From NCBI GenBank assembly GCA_964058805.1, contig CAXKVV010000625.1, positions 1 through 35,686 of the forward strand: a DNA stretch of 35,686 nucleotides, given 5' to 3'. Positions 20,587 to 30,282 of this stretch are shown piece after piece. The number at the start of each line of letters is the position of its first letter. Position 1 is the first letter of the stretch. The notes below the pieces were generated by a model. It saw nothing but the letters and a program-made list of their open reading frames with translations. It did not search any database and was not told the origin of the DNA. The position numbers and the translations under genes are program-made. The DNA comes from Schoenoplectus triqueter. Lineage: Eukaryota > Streptophyta > Magnoliopsida > Poales > Cyperaceae.

Positions 20587-21004
20587 AGGAAGAGCGTTAG
20601 AAACGCTAGGTCGAGACAGTATGTCTCCCGCCCCAATCAATCTCAAGACTTAGCTCAGCCGCAAGCCATTGTCTCGACTCCGCACCCAAGGTGATTTACA
20701 TCAAAAGAAACACCTAGCACCCAGCAGGTGTGGGTCCCAAAGGGTTCTCAACCAACAAAACCCCAGTCTCAAACCCAGCCCAGCAAGGCCGGCAAATCTA
20801 ACGCCCCGTCTGAAAGCGTATTTAGTCGCTTGGGTCAAAAGAGTGTATTCAGCCGATTATGCTCAAGAATATCATTCAACAGTCTAAAAACAACCGCTCC
20901 CGATCAAAAAGGAAAGAAGAGAAAAAACCGCTCGCTATGAAAAGCACTTCTCAGTCAACACCATCAGTATAAGCTATGATACTGATCCAGACACCAATAC
21001 TGAG
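20587..21004 (+). pseudogene. Decayed extension linking ORF1 to gag
   Basis: Continuation of the ORF1 frame (RKSVRNARSRQYVSRPNQ, later VWVPKGSQPTK and SVFSRLGQKSVFSRLC) with stops at 20584, about 20692 and about 20938. Near 20925 an A-run allows the frame to change; after it the gag frame reads RYEKHFSVNTISISYDTD without a stop into 21005. So ORF1 and gag were probably one reading frame. Confidence 0.5.
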
Positions 21005-21337
21005 GTGAATATGGCCCTGGACGACCAGTCCCCACCTAATCAAGCTCACGTCACCAATACCAACAAGAATAATGGTAGGAAAGGGAGACCTCCTAAGAGG
21101 GTCAACCCCGAGGGCAACAGCAGGGAAGGAGAAGATCACAACGAAAACCCTAATTTCTTCGATAATGAAGATGACGTTGAAACACGTTCTAAAGTGCCCA
21201 TCGATGAAATTGAAATCTTGAAAGGCCACATCGAGGCACGGGACGAAGAACTGATTAGGCAACGGGAACTAATCGCTACCATGCTGAAACAAAATGAAGA
21301 ATTGATTAAGGCGGTTAAATCATTGCAAAAATCATAA
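21005..21337 (+). CDS. gag N-terminal segment, coiled coil, ended by a premature stop
   Basis: A 110-residue segment in the gag frame. It has a charged, Asn/Gly/Lys-rich linker (RKGRPPKR) and then a predicted coiled coil (EIEILKGHIEARDEELIRQR onward, with Leu/Ile at heptad spacing). TAA at 21335-21337 stops it, but the same frame resumes immediately and runs into the gag domain. This looks like one nonsense mutation inside a longer gag rather than a natural boundary. The ATG at 21005 is just the first Met after the decayed region. Confidence 0.6.
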   Translation: MNMALDDQSPPNQAHVTNTNKNNGRKGRPPKRVNPEGNSREGEDHNENPNFFDNEDDVETRSKVPIDEIEILKGHIEARDEELIRQRELIATMLKQNEELIKAVKSLQKS

Positions 21338-24300
21338 GATGCCAATTTCAAAGCTGGTAGCTCCCGTCAAGAAGGGGTCCACAGTACCAAAAGCAATCAC
21401 AAGGGAAAACAACCTGTCAATTCTAAACCTCATCCACATAGAACAATAGAGGTGGATCCTGAACCAACGGGAATATCCCAGAAAGAGATTCAAGCCATGA
21501 TTACCCAGCAAATGCAAATAGCTGGAGGTGGATACGCTATCCCTCCCGTTAAAAACTGTGGACATCCATACCCCGCCATATACGATTTAGAAGAATATCC
21601 TAAAGGGTATGTGATTACCCGCTTCAGGACCTTCTCCGGGGAGGGCAATAAAGATCTAAACCCCGAACAACACCTGGCCCACTTTGTGGCCTCGTGCAGT
21701 AATACGGGCGGCAATGATGCACTGTTATTGAGACAATTCCCTCAAAGTTTGGTGGGAACCGCTTTCCAATGGTATTATTCGCTGGAAAACAACAACATCA
21801 TGACCTGGGATGAGATGGCAGACTCGTTCAGGGCACGATTTGTCATGGTGTCTGACAAGATAAACATAGCTGATCTAGCAAGCACTAAACCCAAGAAAAG
21901 GGAGTCAATGATAGATTTTATCAACAGATGGCGGAACCTCAGCATCAAATACGACCGCACACTAACTGAAGATGAGGCCGTCAACCTAATCATGAAAAAC
22001 ATTGACGGGTGGATGGGCATGCTGCTTGGTGTGACAAAGGTCAACACGTTCAAAGACTTGCTCAGATCGGTATCCAATATGGAAAGGATGTCACCACACA
22101 ACGTGCCGAACTTCATGAATAATAGGCCACAACGAGGAGCCCGAGCCGAGACCAAGGTGGCATTCACCTCATTGAAAGATAAAATGGTCGCTAACACAGA
22201 TACTCAAAGCGACAACAGCGGCACGAATGGCAACAATTACAATAAAGGACCTGGGCCCAATCCAGGAGGGAGTTCACGGAGTTTTGAAACCCTTAGACAA
22301 AAGAAGACTAAACCGTACTCCTTCAGGAAAGATAAAGTTACCCACATGTTCAGAGGGGTACTAAAGAACGGTCTAGCCCTACCGGCCAGTAAACGCCCAG
22401 AAGATGCTGATAAATCGGACGAACCCAACTTCTGTCCATACCACAGAATACTAGGGCACTCAATTGTAGATTGCTGGGTCTTCAATGATTGGGTCAAAAA
22501 GGCGTACAAAAATGGTGAAATTACTTTACCTAAAGGGTTCTTGCAAAGCCCATCAGCCCATGAACAGGCCAATATGATCTCTCACGAAGAAAAGAAGATC
22601 CCGGGCCAGTTAAGCGAAAACCAAGAAGAGCAATGGACTACACACTTATCGAAGAAGTCGATTAAAATGCTTAAAGCTCTTAAGAAAGAACCCGACATGA
22701 GATGGAAAGACGACATCACGCCAGTGGTCCCACCAAAACCCAGGGTATACTATAAGGTGGACCAGAGCCAAGACCAGGTTCTTAAGAAAAGAAAGAAGCA
22801 TAGAAACAACAAGTCCAGAAAGAACAAAATTGAAGAATGCGAGCAGGGCAGTCCCGAGGCGATTACCCTTCAACACTTCATCTCCAAAGAAGACTGGGAA
22901 AAATTAACCCTAGGTCAAAAGAAAGAAAATATAGATGAAGAAGTGAATAAAGAAAAAAGCGAAGAGATCTGGGGTGCTTCGTGCAACATGGTATATTCTT
23001 CTCACGATGAAGATATGTCAACATTAGAAGAGATGTTCTTCCTAAATGACGAAGGGGAAGCAAGCACCTCTGGGACCAAAAATGAAGAATGCAAGGCCGT
23101 GCTCCGGTCCGGGACTTACGTACCCGAGAGACAAGCTCCCAAAGAGTCCGATAAGGGAAAAGATAAAGTTCAGAATAAAGGCAAAGATGTTGAGAACCTA
23201 AGCAAGAACCCAGAAAAGACCCGGTCGACGGGTGAAGAATATAATGTGTTGGCATACCTGCGCAAGATTCCAGCGTTGTTAAGCATATTTGACGCGTTGA
23301 TAATGTCACAAGACCTAAAAGAGGTACTAATCCAAGCCTTGCAAGATCCCGAGAAGTACAAGTCATACTTCATCGAGCAAAATATGCAGGAAGCCCTATT
23401 CACCGCCAAGCGGGCCGCCTGCATAAATTTCACGGACGATGATCTCCTGATAGGCACCGTCGACCACAACCGCCCGTTGTACATCACCGGAAACTGTGGA
23501 GGGAAAAAGATTGGCCGCATCCTGGTCGACGCAGGGTCCTCGATCAATATCATGCCGCTCAAGACCCTGAAGACCATCACCTTAGATGTGAAGAATCTAT
23601 CTGATGAGAAGGTGATCATTCATGGCTTCAATCAAAACTCCCAAAAGGCCCTGGGAGCTATAACTCTGAACCTGCAATGCGGAAGCCTAAAAATGCCTAC
23701 CAAATTCTATGTCATTGACGCTGAAACTTCTTATCGGGCATTACTGGGTCGCCCGTGGCTTCATAGCAATCAGGTTATACCCTGCACTCTGCACCAATGT
23801 TTGAAATACATTGAGAATGGTAAACAAAAGAGAATTGACGGAGATGTCAAACCATTCGGGGTGCATGAGATTAAATTCAATGACACCCAATATTTTTTTC
23901 CTAAACCCGCCACGGTGCCAAGCCGGCCAATAACAAAAGCAGGTCAGAAACCTTTCAATAAAAGCCCTAAATTTGATACCTCGTCGGGAGAAGAAGAAGA
24001 GGTCAAATTCAATATTAAACCCCAAGGTGTTCGAACTCAAAGACCCGGAAGAAAGTCGGGTAAGGAAGCGACCTTCCATTTCAAACAGGTGGCTACATCT
24101 AAAGTTCGAACAAAACCGAACGAGATCAATTCAAGTGATTCTGAGGAAGAGGTCATTTTCAACTTCAAACCCGCTAATATCCCTCAAATTCAGATCACAG
24201 AGGCAACTTCAGGAGAAGACTCTGAAGATTCCAACGACTCGGGCGACATTACCTCGGGAGAAGAATCTAGCCATGGTCGTAAGCCCTGGGAAGAAGAATC

Positions 24301-25054
24301 TGACGAAGAGATCATCTATCACATCCTCAAGAAGCCATACAAAGGGCCTGAAATAGATAATGAAAGTGAGGAGTCATTTATGATCAACATGGGATCCAGT
24401 AGCGGAAGGGGTAACCCGGTTAGGCCGACGCCCGTGAGCGAAGAACGCTCGTGGCGGGAAAATTTTGAAGCTCGCATCTGGAACATAATTGATGAAATGA
24501 GGCACCAGATTGAAAATAATAGGAGGGAAGTATCTGAGCAATGGGAAGTGATGCAGGATATCAAAGTGCAACACAATGAAATCATGATAATGATTAAAAA
24601 CCTGCAAACCGCGATCTATAACTTCGAGCTACTCAAAGAAGTGACGAGCGAACCCCGTTCCGGGACCCCCGAAAGACAAGCACCCGATAGCGGTAAACGG
24701 GTAATTGTCATAGTAGATGAATCAGGGAGAGAAGAAACGAAGGTTAAACAATCGGCCGTCATGCAAACCCTCAAAGCCAAGAAGAGTAAACCATACTCTT
24801 TCCTGAAAAGTAAAACAGCTCGAATATTTGAGCAGGCCCTAAAAAGCGGATTGACACTTCCCGCCTGTAAAAGACCCGTGGACATAGACAGGGCCCATGA
24901 AGGCGAATTCTGTCCTTATCATCGCATACTGGGTCACACAATTGAAGAATGCTGGGTATTCAAGGACTTTATAGAAGAGGGGCACAGAAACGGGGCACAG
25001 AAACGGGGCAATTCAACTCCCGAAAAGCTTTCAACAGGACCCAGCTCTGCATAG
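21338..25054 (+). CDS. Gag-protease polyprotein (gag, zinc finger, protease, second zinc block)
   Basis: From the first Met at 21452 this frame encodes 1200 residues. Residues about 60-220 are the retrotransposon gag domain (LNPEQHLAHF, FQWYYSLENN, W.EM...F.ARF). Residues 328-341 are a Cys-X2-His-X4-His-X4-Cys finger (CPYHRILGHSIVDC). Residues about 655-800 are an aspartic protease with active site VDAGSS (Asp693) and the flap-distal ALLGRPW. Acidic Ser/Glu repeats and a helical segment (EARIWNIIDEMRHQIENN) follow. From about residue 1105 a second KPYSF-zinc block appears (CPYHRILGHTIEEC, 1154-1167). The frame ends at TAG 25052-25054, shortly after a 13-bp tandem duplication that shifts it out of the RT frame. 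The protein would package element RNA and process the polyprotein. Confidence 0.85.
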   Translation, partial: DANFKAGSSRQEGVHSTKSNHKGKQPVNSKPHPHRTIEVDPEPTGISQKEIQAMITQQMQIAGGGYAIPPVKNCGHPYPAIYDLEEYPKGYVITRFRTFSGEGNKDLNPEQHLAHFVASCSNTGGNDALLLRQFPQSLVGTAFQWYYSLENNNIMTWDEMADSFRARFVMVSDKINIADLASTKPKKRESMIDFINRWRNLSIKYDRTLTEDEAVNLIMKNIDGWMGMLLGVTKVNTFKDLLRSVSNMERMSPHNVPNFMNNRPQRGARAETKVAFTSLKDKMVANTDTQSDNSGTNGNNYNKGPGPNPGGSSRSFETLRQKKTKPYSFRKDKVTHMFRGVLKNGLALPASKRPEDADKSDEPNFCPYHRILGHSIVDCWVFNDWVKKAYKNGEITLPKGFLQSPSAHEQANMISHEEKKIPGQLSENQEEQWTTHLSKKSIKMLKALKKEPDMRWKDDITPVVPPKPRVYYKVDQSQDQVLKKRKKHRNNKSRKNKIEECEQGSPEAITLQHFISKEDWEKLTLGQKKENIDEEVNKEKSEEIWGASCNMVYSSHDEDMSTLEEMFFLNDEGEASTSGTKNEECKAVLRSGTYVPERQAPKESDKGKDKVQNKGKDVENLSKNPEKTRSTGEEYNVLAYLRKIPALLSIFDALIMSQDLKEVLIQALQDPEKYKSYFIEQNMQEALFTAKRAACINFTDDDLLIGTVDHNRPLYITGNCGGKKIGRILVDAGSSINIMPLKTLKTITLDVKNLSDEKVIIHGFNQNSQKALGAITLNLQCGSLKMPTKFYVIDAETSYRALLGRPWLHSNQVIPCTLHQCLKYIENGKQKRIDGDVKPFGVHEIKFNDTQYFFPKPATVPSRPITKAGQKPFNKSPKFDTSSGEEEEVKFNIKPQGVRTQRPGRKSGKEATFHFKQVATSKVRTKPNEINSSDSEEEVIFNFKPANIPQIQITEATSGEDSEDSNDSGDITSGEESSHGRKPWEEESDEEIIYHILKKPYKGPEIDNESEESFMINMGSSSGRGNPVRPTPVSEERSWRENFEARIWNIIDEMRHQIENNRREVSEQWEVMQDIKVQHNEIMIMIKNLQTAIYNFELLKEVTSEPRSGTPERQAPDSGKRVIVIVDESGREETKVKQSAVMQTLKAKKSKPYSFLKSKTARIFEQALKSGLTLPACKRPVDIDRAHEGEFCPYHRILGHTIEECWVFKDFIEEGHRNGAQKRGNSTPEKLSTGPSSA

Positions 25055-25055
25055 C

Positions 25056-25421
25056 TCGAATAACAAAGGCAAAGGGGTTGCCTATACGATCTCGCACACT
25101 CCCGTACCGAGCAAACCCAAAATGGCGAGACGAAAGCCAATCAAGGAAATCTACCGCTCCAACTCAGTCATCAATATTGAAATAGAAGAGGAGATGGCAG
25201 CGCTAGAGATTACTGTAGTTCCCGAAAGGCATTTTAAAGACCTCATGCCAAGGGAAGTAAACCACATCCAGACTCTCAAGACCTTTGTTGTGCCGGCAAA
25301 GGTAGAGCGCATCAAAGGGAGAACTATCATTCACAAGGCTATAATTTTCTATAAGAGTGATTTGACTCAGTCCCTGAAGAACCCTGATCACGACACATGG
25401 AAGAAGTGGGTGATAGAATAA
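25056..25421 (+). pseudogene. Pol segment between the frameshift and RT
   Basis: In the RT frame this reads without a stop from just after the upstream TAG to TAA at 25419-25421. It includes RRKPIKEIYRSNSVINIE and a pre-RT region (VPERHFKDLMPREVNHIQ). The frame continues after the TAA directly into the RT ORF, so the TAA is a single nonsense change. It belongs to the linker between the second zinc block and RT; no enzymatic domain. Confidence 0.6.
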
Positions 25422-28262
25422 GAGTCAGAGAATGCAACGAGCGGTGACGTTGCGTCTCATCCCTTTGAAAAAAGCCTATATAGATTGGCTAAGAAGGCAA
25501 AATATCTGAGAGACATATCCAAGGCCGAGGCCAAGCGCTTCGATAAACTCTGGAATGGCGGCCAGAATAAGGTTTTGGGCCTGGATGGTAAAATAAAATA
25601 CACCCGGGGGTTAGGGTATAACTGCGATGACGCAGTATGCTTTGAGGGGTCCCTCAACGAGCGCCGTACAGAAGAAAGCTGTTGCATGACTTCTGTTGAA
25701 GCATTAGATAATAAAACAGAAGAGGACAGTACCCCAGTCCTGAAAAATGCTTTGAAACAGCTAGAAAAGGAGCCTAATACGGTCGATGAGTTAACTGAGG
25801 TCAATTTGGGAACAGAAGAAGACCCGCGACTAACTTTCATAAGCGCATCATTACTAGAAGAGGTGGCTGACAGGTGGAAGACATTCCTTAAAGGCTACAT
25901 GGACTGCTTCGCTTGGAGTTATAAAGAAATGCCCGGATTAGATCCCAACGTAGCGGTTCATTACTTAAAAATTTATCCAACCTTCAAGCCGATTAAACAA
26001 GCGCCGAGGCGAATGAGAATAGAACTCGAAGAAAAGGTCGTAGAGGAAACGAAGAAACTCATTGACGCAGGCTTCATACGGGAAGAAGAGACTCCAGAAT
26101 GGGTGGCTAGCATTGTCCCGGTTAAAAAGAAAAATGGACAGATTCGCATCTGCGTAGATTTTCGGGATTTAAACAAGGCGTGCCCTAAAGATGATTTCCC
26201 GATCCCAGTAATCGAAATCATAATTGATCACACATCCTCCTATGAAGTTTTCTCCTTCATGGACGGTTATGCGGGCTATAATCAAATCAAAATGGCGCCA
26301 GAAGATGAAAGACACACAGCATTCCGCATGCCGATTAGCATCTATTGTTACAAAGTCATGTCGTTCGGGCTCAAAAATGCGGGTGCCACCTACCAACGGG
26401 CGATGACCAAGATATTTGACGATCTAATCCACAAGATAGTTGAGTGTTATGTGGATGATCTGGTCATCAAAGCCATGTCATATGAAGAACACCTCCAATA
26501 TCTTGAGGTCATTTTCAACCGCCTAAGAGAACATGCGCTCAAATTAAACCCGTTGAAATACGCATTCATGGTATCATCAGGTAAATTTCTAGGGTTTGTG
26601 GTACGCCACAGGGAAATTGAAATAGACCCGGGCAAGATCAAAGCAATCACTGAACTATCTCCGCCAAAAAATTTAAAACAACTGCGATCCTTACAAGGAC
26701 AATTGGCGTATATCAGGCGGTTCATAGCCAACCTATCGGGTAAAATCCAACCCTTCACCCGGCTAACTAAGAAGAATATTCCGTTTAAATGGGATAGCGA
26801 GTGCCAGCGAGCCTTTGAAGAGATCAAGGTCTATCTACTCAACCCTCCAATATTGGCGGCACCCAAACCCGGGAAAGAACTCATCCTATATACGACCGCC
26901 CTGGATGGATCCTTAGGAGCCCTGTTGGCGCAAGAAAACCAGGATGGTAACCAAAATGCGCTATATTACTTAAGTCGCATGATGGTAGGGGAAGAACACA
27001 GATATTTGCCGATTGAAAAACATTGTTTAGCTCTAATCTTTGCGGTGAAGAAATTAAGGCATTACATGCTAGCTCATAAAATCATCTTAATATCCAAGGT
27101 AGATCCTCTCAAATACCTTATGACTCGGCCAATGCTGACGGGTAGGCTGGCCAAGTGGGCGATCATTCTTACTGAGTTTGACATCACCTACACACCGCAA
27201 AAGGCGATCAAGGGGCAGGCGCTGGCGGACTTCTTAGCTGCACACCCGATTCAAGACGACTCTCCATTAAAATGTGACTTTTCCGATGAGGAAACTCTAC
27301 ATATTGAAGAAGGAAATCCTATATGGGAGTTGTACTTCGATGGTGCCTCGTCAATCATGCCAATCACGGGCCCGGGAGTTCCAACTATGCGAGCTGGCGC
27401 GGGACTAGTCTTCGTGACCCCGGAAGGCGGGATAATACGACATTCTCTAGCTTTAACCGAACCATGTACAAATAATGAAGCAGAGTATGAAGCACTTATC
27501 GCCGGACTAGAGTTATCACTGGAGCTAGAAATCAAAGCCGTGCGCATCTTTGGGGACTCACAGCTGATAATAAATCAAATAATTGGCGAATACAAAGTCC
27601 TGAAGCCGGAATTAATACAATATCACCAGAAGGCCATGGAACTAATGAAGAAAATCTTGTATGTATCCATTGAGAAGGTCACGAGGGCTGTGAATGGTGA
27701 AGCAGATGCATTGGCCAAACTCGCCAAGGAGTTGGGTGAACCAACAGAGCCGGAAATCCACATCATTGTCTGCAATAGGAGGCCATTATCATTGTGTCAG
27801 ACAACAGATAATGCAAATAATGAAAGTATTAGACCAGAAAGGGTAGAATGTCAAGAAACAATGATAACTGAAGAAGACGATGATTGGAGACAACCGTTCA
27901 TCGAATATTTCTGGCATGGTACCCTTCCCAAAGATAAAAGGATGGCTGATCAACTAAGAAAACGGGTACTACGGTATGCGTATGTGGGCAATATGCTATA
28001 CCGTAGGTCTTATGATCAATTGTGGCTGAGATGTGTATCAGGGTCTGAAGCCGAGCAGGTTATAAAAGAAATTCATTCTGGGCTATGTGGAGCGCATCAG
28101 TCTGGGCCAAAAATGAAGTTAAAGATCAAGCGAATGGGGTATTATTGGCCCACAATGGTGGCTGATTGTGAAGCTCACGCAAGGAAGTGCCGCATGTGCC
28201 AGATACACGGCCCTTTCATACACCAAGCGCCGAACCTGTTGCATCCCACAATAGCATCATGA
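25422..28262 (+). CDS. Pol: reverse transcriptase, RNase H, archaeal-like RNase H, integrase zinc finger
   Basis: From the Met at 25485 the frame gives 925 residues. Reverse transcriptase spans about 168-380, with VDFRDLNKACP, SFMDGYAGYNQI and the catalytic YVDD at 322-325. A Ty3-type RNase H follows (about 465-585), but its usual catalytic Asp is Thr (LYTTALDGSLGALL) and the KEL glutamate is replaced (EKHCLAL), so it is probably inactive. A second, archaeal-like RNase H has all four acidic residues: D619 (FDGAS), E665 (NNEAEYEAL), D691 (GDSQLI) and D741 (NGEADALA). The end holds the integrase HHCC finger (EIHSG, GAHQS, CRMC). TGA at 28260-28262, where Trp is expected, truncates integrase. 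In the Tat lineage the second RNase H is thought to take over from the first. Confidence 0.9.
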   Translation, partial: ESENATSGDVASHPFEKSLYRLAKKAKYLRDISKAEAKRFDKLWNGGQNKVLGLDGKIKYTRGLGYNCDDAVCFEGSLNERRTEESCCMTSVEALDNKTEEDSTPVLKNALKQLEKEPNTVDELTEVNLGTEEDPRLTFISASLLEEVADRWKTFLKGYMDCFAWSYKEMPGLDPNVAVHYLKIYPTFKPIKQAPRRMRIELEEKVVEETKKLIDAGFIREEETPEWVASIVPVKKKNGQIRICVDFRDLNKACPKDDFPIPVIEIIIDHTSSYEVFSFMDGYAGYNQIKMAPEDERHTAFRMPISIYCYKVMSFGLKNAGATYQRAMTKIFDDLIHKIVECYVDDLVIKAMSYEEHLQYLEVIFNRLREHALKLNPLKYAFMVSSGKFLGFVVRHREIEIDPGKIKAITELSPPKNLKQLRSLQGQLAYIRRFIANLSGKIQPFTRLTKKNIPFKWDSECQRAFEEIKVYLLNPPILAAPKPGKELILYTTALDGSLGALLAQENQDGNQNALYYLSRMMVGEEHRYLPIEKHCLALIFAVKKLRHYMLAHKIILISKVDPLKYLMTRPMLTGRLAKWAIILTEFDITYTPQKAIKGQALADFLAAHPIQDDSPLKCDFSDEETLHIEEGNPIWELYFDGASSIMPITGPGVPTMRAGAGLVFVTPEGGIIRHSLALTEPCTNNEAEYEALIAGLELSLELEIKAVRIFGDSQLIINQIIGEYKVLKPELIQYHQKAMELMKKILYVSIEKVTRAVNGEADALAKLAKELGEPTEPEIHIIVCNRRPLSLCQTTDNANNESIRPERVECQETMITEEDDDWRQPFIEYFWHGTLPKDKRMADQLRKRVLRYAYVGNMLYRRSYDQLWLRCVSGSEAEQVIKEIHSGLCGAHQSGPKMKLKIKRMGYYWPTMVADCEAHARKCRMCQIHGPFIHQAPNLLHPTIAS

Positions 28263-29132
28263 CCATTTAATATGTGGGGCACAAACATAGTGGGGCCCAT
28301 AGACCCTCCTACATCAAGAGGTCACCGGTTCATTTTGGCGGCAACAGATTACTTTACTAAATGGGCCGAGGCCGTTCCACTCAAGGAAGTTAAAGCGTCC
28401 GATGTGGTCAAGTTCTTCAAGACGCACATTCTTTACCGATTCAGCACCCCACAACGGATAATATCCGATAACGAAACGGCCTTCAAAAGTTCTAAAGTCT
28501 ATGCCTTGGCGGAGTAATTTAACATTGATTGGAGATTCTCATCCATTTATAACCCGAGAGCCAACGGCCTGGCCGAAACCTTTAACAAAACCCTAATCAA
28601 TATCATGAAAAAGACCGTGGACGGCAACCAACGAGACTGGGATAATCGTCTACAGGAGGCATTATGGGCTTACCGGACCACGTACCGAACACCTACGCAA
28701 GCTACCCCGTATTCTCTGGCTTTTGGGGTTGAAGCCGTTCTCCCTCTCGAGGTGGAATTACCGTCGTTGCGGGTGACTATGCAAAATGATATGACCATGG
28801 ATGAATGCCAACAACTCAGATTAGATGAATTGGATGCCATGGACGAGAAGAGACTGATAGCCCAACAGAATCTTGAAATATATCAAGCGAAAAAGGCAAG
28901 GGCTTATGACAAAATGGCGCGAGTCAGGGCATTTCAACAAGGAGAGATTGTTCTTGTCCTTAAGAGGCCGATCATTGGCCGGCACATCGGCCCAAAATTT
29001 TCTCCAAATTGGGAGGGGCCATACGTAATTGAGAAGGTATACGGGGGCGGCGCATACCAACTCATAGACCACGAAGGTGAAAGGCCCGTGCCACCAATTA
29101 ATGGGCGATATCTGAAGAAATACTACACATAG
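28263..29132 (+). pseudogene. Integrase catalytic core and C-terminal domain (broken)
   Basis: Same frame as the upstream pol, in two pieces: 28272-28517 and 28518-29132, separated by TAA at 28515-28517. The core shows WGTNIVGPI, where the first catalytic Asp is normally in place of Asn. It also has IISDNETAF (second Asp present, following Gly changed to Glu) and NPRANGLAETFNK (catalytic Glu present). The C-terminal part has AYRTTYRTPT, PYSLAFGVEAVLP, and the GPKFSPNWEGPYVI / GRYLKKYY ending typical of this family. With two stops and the Asp-to-Asn change this integrase cannot be functional. Confidence 0.88.
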
Positions 29133-29821
29133 CCCAGAGCGGGGCCGATCAAGTAGCATTCATTGTAAATAAATAAGGAGGGAATAAGTGTTCGCTTACA
29201 CACACGTACATGAAATACAAACCCATGTCTAACCTTCACTTTTGCATAAAAATCCTAAAAACCTTACTTGTGCATTTGTAAATAGAATGCATCCAAAAAT
29301 CCAAAACCACACAAACACATTTAGCCTTACATTGAGAATAAAAAAAAAGAAATAAGAATAAGAGAATTCAATGCCAAAACCACGCGAGAGTGTAAGGCGA
29401 GAGCTTTGGTGTTTGGGCTCACAGTACAAATACCATTGGGTTTGTCCATTTGATACAGAATAAACATAAAAATGGGCAGGGTTTGCAGTTTGTCCCTCAA
29501 ACTATATGTTGCCCAATGACGAAAGTTGCTCATATTGGTCGCCTGCGGCGCGAGCCAAAGGATAGGTCGAGCAAATTGGTGGCTAGTAAGTAGTCGCTTC
29601 CGAGGGCATGTAAATAAATAACTCTCGTATTATTAGTAACATGTATCACTAATAAAAAAAATCTGCTCTCCTCTAATAAAATAAAAAGATATCTAAGTAA
29701 AACAATAAAAATCTATTTTCCCTACTCATCAATTAAAAACAAAAAAAAATAATAAAATAAAATCTTTTCAATAAGGGGTTGCCACCTTTGTCCCCGACAC
29801 CATGTGTGTTGTACAAAGCCA
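29133..29821 (+). other. Untranslated region downstream of pol
   Basis: No coding frame supported on either strand. AT-rich, with A-runs at 29341 and 29745. Confidence 0.5.
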
Positions 29822-30043
29822 GGTTGGGTGCATTCATCCGTAAAAGCACCACACGCCCGAAGAAATTGTGTGTCATAATCCCACGATGCATCATAGAGGG
29901 GTCAGATCAAGGGTTTACGCTTGTACCTGACATTTTATATTAAACAAAGCGGCTCGCTTAAAGAAGTGACTCTAGTCATGGAGAGCGGACCTACCCGATG
30001 AAAGCCTGTCTCGCAGGGATGCGTGATGGATGTTTGAGGGTAG
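29822..30043 (+). repeat. 239-bp-period direct repeat, unit A
   Basis: Shares with unit B the blocks TTGGGTGCATTCATCCGTAA, CACACGCCC, GAGGGGTCAGA, AGGGTTTACGCTT, GTCATGGAGAGCG and a near-identical end (ACCCGATGAAAGCCTGTCTC onward). Non-coding. Its position between integrase and the antisense gene suggests a regulatory or structural role, but that is inference. Confidence 0.85.
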
Positions 30044-30060
30044 CAAAAACATAAAAACTA

Positions 30061-30282
30061 GATTGGGTGCATTCATCCGTAAAAGTACCACACGCCCAAG
30101 GAGGTGATCTGTTTCAAATCCCAAAATAGGTCATGGAGGGGTCAGACTAAGGGTTTACGCTTTTGCTCGACATTCAGTGTCAAATAAAGTAATTCGCTTA
30201 AGAAGTGACTCAGGTCATGGAGAGCGAACCTACCCGATGAAAGCCTGTCTCGCAGGGATGCGTGATGGATGTTTGAGGGTAG
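30061..30282 (+). repeat. 239-bp-period direct repeat, unit B
   Basis: Second unit. The right third (about 60 bp ending GATGTTTGAGGGTAG) is essentially identical to unit A, while the centre has diverged, so the units evolve unevenly. Confidence 0.85.

Noticed and set aside
22878..23619. Long minus-strand frames inside gag-protease
   Set aside because: They are shadows of the well-supported plus-strand polyprotein.
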